Shown here piece after piece: positions 1 to 6,469 of a DNA stretch of 64,000 bases. Numbering within the stretch: the stretch's first letter is position 1; the number at the start of each line of letters is the position of its first letter. Source of the DNA: Ruminococcaceae bacterium UBA4871 (GTDB lineage Bacteria > Bacillota > Clostridia > Oscillospirales > Acutalibacteraceae). The notes beneath the pieces are model-generated. The model saw nothing but the letters and a program-made list of their open reading frames with translations. It was not told the DNA's origin and did not search any database. Made by a program: the position numbers and the translations under genes. Location of the stretch: assembly GCA_002399445.1 (NCBI GenBank), contig DHDR01000019.1, positions 36,953 through 100,952 of the forward strand, written 5' to 3'.

Positions 1-51
1 CCCGGATATGAAGCGCAAAAAGATGCATTGGAAGCAAGGCTCCAAAAGTGA
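1..51 (+). CDS. C-terminal tail of an unidentified upstream gene (partial)
   Basis: Frame 1 is open from the window edge to a TGA at 49-51 and encodes 16 residues ending ALEARLQK. The reading frame, the charged helical composition and the following RBS-preceded gene fit the end of a coding sequence. The product cannot be identified from so little. Confidence 0.45.
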   Translation, partial: PGYEAQKDALEARLQK

Positions 52-99
52 TTCCTTTTCGCTTGCGTAGCTGAAAACTATAAATAAGGGGATATAATC

Positions 100-516
100 A
101 TGATTACATTCATCACTGGGAAAAAAGGTTCCGGAAAAACGAAAAAGCTGATTGAGCGTGCAAATGCTGCCGTTACAGCTTCTAATGGAAACGTTGTAGT
201 GATTGAAAAGGGCCTGAAACTCACATATGATGTAGACCATGCCGCCCGCTTGGTGGATATAGAGGCCTATGGAATTAAAGGATTAGATGCGCTGTTTGGC
301 TTTATCAGTGGTATTTGCGCAGGAAACTATGATGTTACTGATATTCTCGTTGACTCCACCTTAAAAATTATTGGGCCTGACCTTCAGCAGTTGGTACCAT
401 TTGCCGAGAAAATGAGCGCGCTGGCAGCCATGGCAAATACGAATATTACATTTTTGATTTCGGCAGATCGTGCTGACATTCCGGATGAAGTTCACAAGTT
501 CGCAAATGAAATCTGA
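100..516 (+). CDS. Small P-loop NTPase-like protein, function unknown
   Basis: The 138-residue protein begins MITFITGKKGSGKT, with a Walker A loop at residues 7-14. A hydrophobic strand ending in Asp (DILVDS, about residue 84) could serve as Walker B. It is much shorter than full ATPases: one Rossmann-like core with no recognisable accessory domain and no membrane segment. An AAGGGG Shine-Dalgarno at 86-91 lies 8 bases before the ATG, which supports this start. Neighbours are an unknown gene tail and, behind a separate strong promoter, yceD-rpmF. It may bind a nucleotide, but substrate and role are unknown. Confidence 0.7.
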   Translation: MITFITGKKGSGKTKKLIERANAAVTASNGNVVVIEKGLKLTYDVDHAARLVDIEAYGIKGLDALFGFISGICAGNYDVTDILVDSTLKIIGPDLQQLVPFAEKMSALAAMANTNITFLISADRADIPDEVHKFANEI

Positions 517-593
517 TTCGGTAATGAACAAAGAAAAATTCAGTTGGAATAACCTTTGATTTTTATCATGTGGGTAAGAATTTTGTGTTTTTC

Positions 594-622
594 TTGACAT
601 TACAGGGCATAAAGATTATAAT
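594..622 (+). promoter_or_regulatory. Consensus sigma-A promoter for yceD-rpmF
   Basis: TTGACA (594-599), a 17-base spacer and TATAAT (617-622) match the housekeeping consensus at every position. The predicted start near 629 gives a leader of about 25 bases before the yceD ATG. Confidence 0.85.
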
Positions 623-652
623 AACTAAATGTAGCGCGTATTGAGGTGTCAT

Positions 653-1168
653 ATGCTTTTGAATTTAAAAAAGAAGATACAGGAAGAGGGAACAGTGCTC
701 CCTATTCAGTATTCATTTAATCTTGCTGATCTTGAATTCAATGCGGTACATCCATTTGTTTCGCCGATTCAGGTAACTGGTTCAATAAAAATGCATAGCG
801 GCTTTGCACAGATGAAAGCGGAAACTTCTTTTGACTTTTCAATTCCGTGTGACCGTTGCACCTCTCAAATTCATAAGCGCTTGACCTATCGGTTTTCTCA
901 TATCCTTGTTGAAGCTCTTTCTAACGAAGAAGATGGCAATGATGGCCGGTATATCGTTTTGCAGGAGGATGGTTCGCTGGATGTGGATAACCTCTTGCGT
1001 GAGGATATTCTATTGGCACTTCCCACAAAGTTTTTGTGCAAGGAAGATTGCAAAGGCCTTTGTCCTATTTGTGGAAAGAATCTAAATGAAGGGCCGTGTG
1101 ACTGCAAACAGCATCAGATTGACCCTCGTCTTGAGGTGTTAAAACAACTGATAGATAAACCAGAGTAA
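653..1168 (+). CDS. yceD: YceD/DUF177 family protein
   Basis: This 171-residue protein belongs to the DUF177 (YceD/YlbN) family, which sits directly upstream of rpmF in most bacteria and is linked to 23S rRNA or ribosome metabolism. The C-terminal part carries the conserved cysteines in CKEDCKGLCPICG followed by CDC, a probable metal-binding knuckle. A TTG twelve bases upstream (641) is in frame, but GAGGTG at 643-648 is well placed for the ATG at 653, so that start is chosen. It is followed 17 bases later by rpmF, and both are presumably driven by the promoter at 594-622. Confidence 0.88.
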   Translation: MLLNLKKKIQEEGTVLPIQYSFNLADLEFNAVHPFVSPIQVTGSIKMHSGFAQMKAETSFDFSIPCDRCTSQIHKRLTYRFSHILVEALSNEEDGNDGRYIVLQEDGSLDVDNLLREDILLALPTKFLCKEDCKGLCPICGKNLNEGPCDCKQHQIDPRLEVLKQLIDKPE

Positions 1169-1185
1169 TGTAAGGAGGTGCTGAC

Positions 1186-1368
1186 ATGGCAGTACCAAAG
1201 GCAAAGCTTTCCAGTGCAAGGCAAAATAAGCGTCGTTCCAGTGTTTGGAAGATTAGTGCTCCTGCTCTGATGAAATGCCCAAAATGTGGTGCATACAAAG
1301 TTGCACATCAGGTATGTGGTAATTGTGGCTATTATAACGGCAGGCAGGTCATTAAAAAGGGCGTTTGA
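1186..1368 (+). CDS. rpmF: 50S ribosomal protein L32
   Basis: The 60-residue protein starts MAVPKAKLSSARQNKRRS, typical of L32. It carries the four-cysteine zinc knuckle (CPKCGAYKVAHQVCGNCG, about residues 31-48), so this is the C+ zinc-binding form. It is a structural component of the large subunit. AAGGAGGTG lies just upstream of the ATG. It is co-transcribed with yceD, and a strong terminator follows. Confidence 0.97.
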   Translation: MAVPKAKLSSARQNKRRSSVWKISAPALMKCPKCGAYKVAHQVCGNCGYYNGRQVIKKGV

Positions 1369-1405
1369 TTATTTTGTGATGTCCTGCTGATTTTCCGAAA
1401 AATCT

Positions 1406-1446
1406 AGGAGTTGTCTCCGCAGAGAGGCAGCTCCTGTTTTTCTTTT
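1406..1446 (+). terminator. Rho-independent terminator after rpmF
   Basis: A stem of about 12 bp pairs AGGAGTTGTCTC (1406-1417) with GAGGCAGCTCCT (1424-1435) with some G-U pairs. A T-rich tract follows at 1436-1446. The rest of the 1369-1708 gap holds only the der promoter. Confidence 0.85.
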
Positions 1447-1592
1447 TAGCAGTAAAAATTGTATATGGTTGTGTTGAATCATTTCAAATGACCTTTGAGA
1501 AGAGTTGGAACATACACAAATCTGAACTTTCAAAATGAATAAATTCAACTGCAAGTGTAAAGTGTAATTTTTCAAGGCCACCTTATTTTTGC

Positions 1593-1621
1593 TTGACGAA
1601 TTCATTGAAAAATGTCATAAT
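1593..1621 (+). promoter_or_regulatory. Sigma-A promoter for der
   Basis: TTGACG (1593-1598), a 17-base spacer and CATAAT (1616-1621) form a near-consensus promoter about 90 bases before der. The stretch between the rpmF terminator and this promoter shows no open frame of note. Confidence 0.7.
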
Positions 1622-1708
1622 TTTCAATAGACAGTTCCGTAAGAGAATAAATTCTTTCGTAACTTAGCGGTTATTATGCCCGCTGTATGAAAACTTGGAG
1701 TGAAAAAA

Positions 1709-3034
1709 ATGTCAAAACCTGTTGTTGCAATTGTTGGCCGTCCAAATGTTGGCAAGTCAACTCTTTTTAATAAACTTATCGGTCAGCGCTTGTCGATCGT
1801 GGATGATACGCCTGGCGTTACTAGAGATCGGATTTATGGTGAGTGTGAATGGTGTAACCGCAAATTTATGCTGATTGATACAGGAGGATTAGAGCCGAAC
1901 ACAAAAGACCCACTACTTTCACGAATGCGGGAGCAGGCGCAGCTTGCAATTGATGCAGCAGACGTTATTCTTATGATTACAGACTTGCGTGCAGGCGTGA
2001 CAGCTGCCGACATGGACGTAGCAACGATGCTGTTAAAAAGTGGACGACCGATTATTTTATGTGTCAACAAATGTGATTCGATCGGCGATCTGCCTGCTGA
2101 CTTTTATGAGTTTTATAATTTAGGTCTTGGTGATCCAATCGCAGTTTCGTCTGTCCACGGACATGGTACCGGAGACTTGCTGGATAAAGTGCTGTCTCTG
2201 CTGCCAAAAGAGGAACCAGACGAAACAGATAAGGAAACTTTTCGGGTCGCTATTATTGGCAAACCGAATGTTGGAAAATCTTCGCTTGTCAATTGCATTG
2301 TTGGCGAAAATCGGTGCATTGTTTCCAATATAGCAGGAACAACAAGGGACGCGATTGATACTGAAGTTGAAAACCGTTATGGACGGTTCCTTTTAATTGA
2401 TACAGCTGGCCTGCGGCGAAAAAACAAAGTGATCAATCAGATAGAACACTATAGTGTCCTGCGTGCACAGATGGCGATTGAACGTGCAGATGTCTGTGTC
2501 ATTATGATTGATGCACTGGAAGGGTTTACTGAGCAGGACTCCAAAGTAGCTGGCTTGGCACATGAAGCAGGAAAGGGCTGTATTGTGGCCGTTAATAAAT
2601 GGGATGCTGTGGAGAAGCAGACAGGTACACTGGAAAACATGCGGAATAAACTCAAGGAAAATCTATCTTTTATGAGTTATGTGCCAATTTTATTTCTTTC
2701 GGCAAAAACAGGACAGCGTGTTGACAATTTATTTGAGATGATTCAACAGGTGGCTGCTTCAAATAAGACGCGTATTTCCACCGGTGTGCTGAATGATGTT
2801 CTTGCACAGGCTACAGCGCGGGTTCAGCCGCCGACAGATAAAGGTCACAGACTGAAGATCTATTATATGACACAGGCAAGTACCTGCCCGCCTACTTTTG
2901 TGTGTTTTGTTAATTCCAAAGAATTATTTCATTTTTCTTATCAACGCTATCTTGAAAATCGGATTCGTGAAACTTTTGGTCTTACGGGTACGCCGGTCCG
3001 CTTCATTATCCGTGAGCGCAGAAAAAGTCAATGA
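1709..3034 (+). CDS. der: Ribosome biogenesis GTPase Der
   Basis: Der (EngA) is a tandem-domain GTPase needed for late 50S subunit assembly. Two G domains are visible: GRPNVGKST near residue 10 with DTPG and NKCD, and GKPNVGKSS near residue 186 with DTAG and NKWD. A C-terminal KH-like domain ends in RERRKSQ. The 441-residue length is normal. An in-frame GTG lies at 1700, but TTGGAG at 1695-1700 is best spaced for the ATG at 1709. plsY follows 12 bases downstream, the usual pairing in Clostridia. Confidence 0.97.
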   Translation: MSKPVVAIVGRPNVGKSTLFNKLIGQRLSIVDDTPGVTRDRIYGECEWCNRKFMLIDTGGLEPNTKDPLLSRMREQAQLAIDAADVILMITDLRAGVTAADMDVATMLLKSGRPIILCVNKCDSIGDLPADFYEFYNLGLGDPIAVSSVHGHGTGDLLDKVLSLLPKEEPDETDKETFRVAIIGKPNVGKSSLVNCIVGENRCIVSNIAGTTRDAIDTEVENRYGRFLLIDTAGLRRKNKVINQIEHYSVLRAQMAIERADVCVIMIDALEGFTEQDSKVAGLAHEAGKGCIVAVNKWDAVEKQTGTLENMRNKLKENLSFMSYVPILFLSAKTGQRVDNLFEMIQQVAASNKTRISTGVLNDVLAQATARVQPPTDKGHRLKIYYMTQASTCPPTFVCFVNSKELFHFSYQRYLENRIRETFGLTGTPVRFIIRERRKSQ

Positions 3035-3046
3035 GGAGGAATTTGC

Positions 3047-3736
3047 ATGCAGTATCCCATGAATTTAATTGCTGCTATTCTGATTAGCGCAGTAATTGCT
3101 TATCTGCTTGGCAGTATTAGCTTTTCTATTATTTTTACAAAATATTTTAATAAAGAAGATATCCGAACGATGGGCAGTGGCAATGCTGGTATGACAAATG
3201 TCCTTCGTTCAGCTGGGCTGAAACCCGGCATTTTAACCACTGTCTTTGATTTTCTCAAAGGTGTTGTATCCTGTTTGATAGGAATGCTTGTCTTTTCAGC
3301 TTTTTTGGGGAAAAACACAGAAACAGCCCGCTATGGTGTTTACGTTGCAGGTATCGCATGTGTGCTTGGTCATATGTATCCAATTTATTTTAAATTTCAT
3401 GGTGGCAAGGGAATTTTGACAACAGCCGCGGTGTTGCTGATGATTTACCCACCGGTTATCGCATGTGATTTTTCAGAGTTTTTGGTTATTGCAATTGCCT
3501 CTAAATATGTTTCTTTAGGTTCTATTTGTGCAGCAGCCACTTTTCCATTTTGGGGTTGGCTGTTCAATTATTTATTCTTTTTCCGCCCGGGCTTGGTATC
3601 CATACAATATATGACCATTACGACGTTGTTACTGTGTTTCCTTTCTGCACTTATCGTTAGCCGGCATCATTCAAATATTAGCCGTTTGCTTCATGGAACA
3701 GAGAAGAAATTTCAGTTACATCATGAAAATTCATAA
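3047..3736 (+). CDS. plsY: Glycerol-3-phosphate acyltransferase PlsY
   Basis: PlsY transfers the acyl group of acyl-phosphate to glycerol-3-phosphate, making lysophosphatidic acid at the cytoplasmic membrane. The 229-residue protein has several hydrophobic spans, the signature MGSGNAGMTNVLR near residue 42 and HGGKGILTT near residue 118, both loops of the active site. The family is usually about 190-215 residues, so a longer hydrophobic insert near residues 140-190 is slightly unusual. GAGGAGG precedes the ATG. It shares its transcript with der and ends at a strong inverted repeat. Confidence 0.93.
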   Translation: MQYPMNLIAAILISAVIAYLLGSISFSIIFTKYFNKEDIRTMGSGNAGMTNVLRSAGLKPGILTTVFDFLKGVVSCLIGMLVFSAFLGKNTETARYGVYVAGIACVLGHMYPIYFKFHGGKGILTTAAVLLMIYPPVIACDFSEFLVIAIASKYVSLGSICAAATFPFWGWLFNYLFFFRPGLVSIQYMTITTLLLCFLSALIVSRHHSNISRLLHGTEKKFQLHHENS

Positions 3737-3743
3737 AAATACT

Positions 3744-3796
3744 GTCAAAAAGGGTACTCTGTATTCTCTTATGAATTACAGAGTACCCTTTTTGAC
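3744..3796. terminator. Bidirectional terminator between plsY and rpmB
   Basis: A perfect 20-bp inverted repeat (GTCAAAAAGGGTACTCTGTA, 3744-3763, against 3777-3796) carries an A-run on the left arm and a T-run on the right arm. It can therefore terminate transcription from either side. Confidence 0.88.
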
Positions 3797-3820
3797 GACC
3801 ATATAAAAATGGACCAATAC

Positions 3821-3849
3821 AAAAAAGGAACCTGACAACTCAGGTTCCT
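3821..3849 (-). terminator. Terminator of rpmB
   Basis: AGGAACCTGA (3826-3835), a CAAC loop and TCAGGTTCCT (3840-3849) form a perfect 10-bp stem. Read on the minus strand it is followed by a run of T (3821-3826), directly after the rpmB stop. Confidence 0.85.
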
Positions 3850-3866
3850 GATTTTTGCAGAGTTAC

Positions 3867-4055
3867 TCAAACAGCTCGTTTCACTTTGCCGGAACGCAGG
3901 CAACGGGTGCAGGCGTAAATACGCTTGGGAGAACCGTTTACAATTGCTTTCACGCGGCGGACATTCGGTTTCCATGTCCGGTTGGAACGACGGTGAGAGT
4001 GAGACACTTTGATGCCGAAAGACATATCTTTGCCGCAAATTTCGCACTTTGCCAT
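3867..4055 (-). CDS. rpmB: 50S ribosomal protein L28
   Basis: The 62-residue protein MAKCEICGKDMSFGIKVSHS has the L28 signature and two CxxC pairs (CEIC near the start, CTRC near residue 49), so it is a zinc-binding L28. It is a large-subunit structural protein. AAAGGAGGTG lies upstream of the ATG. It is monocistronic and divergent from yicC, with its own promoter and terminator. The same divergence next to yicC is seen in Bacillus. Confidence 0.97.
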   Translation of the reverse strand: MAKCEICGKDMSFGIKVSHSHRRSNRTWKPNVRRVKAIVNGSPKRIYACTRCLRSGKVKRAV

Positions 4056-4105
4056 GAGTCTGCACCTCCTTTAAAAGGACTTATGCATATTGCGATAACA
4101 GATTT

Positions 4106-4134
4106 ATTATACAGGATGAGTCCCCAAAAAGCAA
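4106..4134 (-). promoter_or_regulatory. Promoter for rpmB
   Basis: On the minus strand TTGCTT (complement of 4129-4134), a 17-base spacer and TATAAT (complement of 4106-4111) form a good housekeeping promoter about 50 bases before the rpmB ATG. Confidence 0.75.
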
Positions 4135-4238
4135 GCACTTTTTCCTTTTTCTAAACAGGCTGTATATTTAGACTCGGATAGATGCATATTATGCAACGTA
4201 TTCTGCTGTTTTCCAGTTAACAGGTTTTTTTCATACAG

Positions 4239-4268
4239 TTGACAAGCAAGGTGCAAACCTGATACAAT
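4239..4268 (+). promoter_or_regulatory. Promoter for the yicC-remA-gmk operon
   Basis: TTGACA (4239-4244), an 18-base spacer and TACAAT (4263-4268) lie about 45 bases before yicC. This is the likely main promoter of the long plus-strand operon. Confidence 0.75.
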
Positions 4269-4314
4269 AAAATAGTATGCAAACCTAATAGTCAGCAGAA
4301 AACGAGATGGTCTT

Positions 4315-5199
4315 TTGATAAAAAGTATGACTGGCTACGGCCGGCAAGAAGGAACCATGGACGGCCGCCATATTCAGGTGGAGATTAAATCTGTCAATCA
4401 TCGGTTCTTAGAACTTTCTACACATATCAACCGTGGGTACAGTTTTTTAGAAGGAAAAATAAGCGACTATATAAAAAGTTATATTTCCAGAGGCAAAGTA
4501 GATATCTTTGTCTCTGTTGAACCTGAGGCAGATGCCAATGAGCAAGTGACAGTGTCAGTCAATCATAACATTGCAGACAGTTATATACATGCATTACGGG
4601 AACTTTGCAATACCTATGACCTAAAAGATGATCTTTCTGTGTCAACTGTGGCGCGGTTTGGAGATATTTTCACAGTTTGTCGCGAACCAGAAGATGAAGA
4701 AGCTGTGTGGGCTGCTGTAAAACCCATAGCAGATGAGGCAATGTCATCATTTCTGCATATGCGCATTACGGAAGGTCAAAAAATGAGCGAAGACATTTCT
4801 ACACGTGCAAATCACATTTTAGAAATGGTAGAAGAAATCGAACGCCATTCGCCGGAAACCGTTGAAGCATATCGCAAACGTCTTTATGCACGTTTGCAGG
4901 AAGTTCTGAAAGACAGAGTGGTTGATGATCAGCGGGTTCTTACGGAAACTGCTATCTTTGCAGATAAGATTGCTGTGGATGAGGAAACAGTCCGTTTGCG
5001 CAGTCATATCGCTCAGTTTCACAACATGCTGGATTCTTCTGAACCAGTTGGGCGCAAGCTGGACTTCCTTGTACAGGAAATGAATCGGGAAGCAAATACA
5101 ATTGGTTCAAAATGTTCTGATACACAAATTGCTTACACGGTTGTCAATATGAAAGCTGAAATTGAAAAAATTCGTGAGCAAATTCAGAACATTGAATAA
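4315..5199 (+). CDS. yicC: YicC/YloC family endoribonuclease-like protein
   Basis: The 294-residue protein has the family N-terminus IKSMTGYGR and the C-terminal signature GRKLDFLVQEMNREANTIGSK near residue 243. YicC/YloC proteins have been described as endoribonucleases acting on RNA in the cytoplasm. The start is TTG at 4315, chosen because family members begin M-I-x-SMTGYG and GAGATGG lies just upstream. remA follows 33 bases later, then gmk and rpoZ, the conserved Firmicute order. Confidence 0.93.
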   Translation: MIKSMTGYGRQEGTMDGRHIQVEIKSVNHRFLELSTHINRGYSFLEGKISDYIKSYISRGKVDIFVSVEPEADANEQVTVSVNHNIADSYIHALRELCNTYDLKDDLSVSTVARFGDIFTVCREPEDEEAVWAAVKPIADEAMSSFLHMRITEGQKMSEDISTRANHILEMVEEIERHSPETVEAYRKRLYARLQEVLKDRVVDDQRVLTETAIFADKIAVDEETVRLRSHIAQFHNMLDSSEPVGRKLDFLVQEMNREANTIGSKCSDTQIAYTVVNMKAEIEKIREQIQNIE

Positions 5200-5232
5200 G
5201 ATTCAAAATCCTGAAATCAGGAGGATTAAAAT

Positions 5233-5514
5233 ATGAAACTGATCAATATTGGGTTTGGCAATATGGTTTCAGCCAATAGGCTGGTGGCGATTGTCAGTCC
5301 CGAGTCTGCACCGATTAAACGTATTATCCAGGATGCAAAAGAGCGAGGTACCTTAATTGATGCCACATACGGGAGGCGTACCCGCGCAGTGATGATTATG
5401 GACAGTGAGCATGTAATTCTTTCAGCAGTACAGCCGGAAACAGTTGCGAATCGCCTAAATTCCGGCAAAGAAGATACCATGGATGAGGGGGATTTAAACG
5501 GAAATGACGAATAA
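5233..5514 (+). CDS. remA: RemA/DUF370 family DNA-binding regulator
   Basis: RemA (DUF370) is a small DNA-binding protein that activates matrix genes in Bacillus subtilis; in Clostridia its targets are unknown. The 93-residue product MKLINIGFGNMVSANRLVAI matches the family closely, including the SPESAPIKR and DATYGRRTR segments. It has an AGGAGG ribosome binding site and overlaps gmk by 11 bases, which suggests translational coupling. The last 15 residues (KEDTMDEGDLNGNDE) are an acidic tail with low expected conservation. Confidence 0.93.
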   Translation: MKLINIGFGNMVSANRLVAIVSPESAPIKRIIQDAKERGTLIDATYGRRTRAVMIMDSEHVILSAVQPETVANRLNSGKEDTMDEGDLNGNDE

Positions 5515-6115
5515 AGGACTTTTGGTCATTTTTTCCGGCCCTTCCGGAACAGGGAAGGGAACAGTTTTAAAATCTTATTTTGCGCATCATCCGGAAGCAA
5601 AACTTTCCGTTTCGGCAACGACCCGCCAACCACGTTTGGGTGAGCAGAATGGCAGAGAATATTATTTCGTTACAAAAGAAAAATTTGCTGAAATGAAGTC
5701 TAAAAATGCACTTCTAGAAAATGCTGAGTACTGTGGAAATTGCTATGGAACGCCACGCGCACCAATTGAATCATGGCTGAAAAAAGGGTATAATGTTTTT
5801 TTAGAGATTGAAGTACAGGGCGGGGCACAGGTGCGGAAATTGCTGCCTGATAGTATTGGCATTTTCATTTTGCCGCCTTCCGTTCAAGAATTGGGAAATC
5901 GTCTGCGTGGCCGCAAAACCGAATCGGAAGATGCGATACAAAAACGATTAAATACGGCAAAACGGGAAATACAGCAAGCAGCTCAGTACGATTATGTAGT
6001 TGTTAACGATACGGTAGAAAAAGCAGCTGCACAGGTTGCAGAAATCATTTCCTCTGAAAAATATAAAACCAGCCGGAATTCGGCATTAATAGAAAGGGTA
6101 TTAAATAATGATTAA
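5504..6115 (+). CDS. gmk: Guanylate kinase
   Basis: Guanylate kinase phosphorylates GMP to GDP with ATP. The 203-residue protein has the P-loop FSGPSGTGKGT near residues 10-20, the GMP-binding segment SVSATTRQPRLGE and the GREYYFV motif, at normal family length. It overlaps remA by 11 bases and rpoZ by 8, indicating tight coupling in the operon. Confidence 0.97.
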   Translation: MTNKGLLVIFSGPSGTGKGTVLKSYFAHHPEAKLSVSATTRQPRLGEQNGREYYFVTKEKFAEMKSKNALLENAEYCGNCYGTPRAPIESWLKKGYNVFLEIEVQGGAQVRKLLPDSIGIFILPPSVQELGNRLRGRKTESEDAIQKRLNTAKREIQQAAQYDYVVVNDTVEKAAAQVAEIISSEKYKTSRNSALIERVLNND

Positions 6116-6422
6116 ACCAATTGCAGATCTTTTGGTAGAACCTGGACAGAGCCGTTATGCACTTTGCGTTGGAGTTGCTAAGCGTGCACGTGAAATTGCG
6201 GAAGAAGCGGCAGATAAGGGCGAAATTTTGGATGAAAAGCCTGTTGAATTAGCAGTGCAGGAGATGCAGGAACATAAATACCGCATTGTGGAAACCAACC
6301 GTAATGAGGACGAAGAGGCGGATGAAGCGAAGGAACTGAAAATTGAGGAACAGCTGAATGAGGAAAGCAAAATCAATGCTGATAAAACTTCTGATTCTGC
6401 TGATTCAAAGCTTTCCAATTAA
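6108..6422 (+). CDS. rpoZ: RNA polymerase omega subunit
   Basis: The first 65 residues match omega: MIKPIADLLVEPGQSRYALC, then VAKRAREIAEEA and KPVELAVQEM. Omega aids assembly and stability of core RNA polymerase by clamping beta-prime. After about residue 65 there is a strongly acidic low-complexity tail rich in Glu, Asp, Asn and Ser, making the protein 104 residues rather than the usual 65-90. It overlaps gmk by 8 bases. In B. subtilis coaBC follows; here it is absent and priA is next. Confidence 0.92.
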   Translation: MIKPIADLLVEPGQSRYALCVGVAKRAREIAEEAADKGEILDEKPVELAVQEMQEHKYRIVETNRNEDEEADEAKELKIEEQLNEESKINADKTSDSADSKLSN

Positions 6423-6469
6423 GCAGTTTAAGCAGTGCAATAATCCTGATTCAGATAAGGAGACAAAAA

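Noticed and set aside
3855..4154. A 99-residue plus-strand frame over rpmB
   Set aside because: It is antisense to the confidently identified L28 gene and its terminator.
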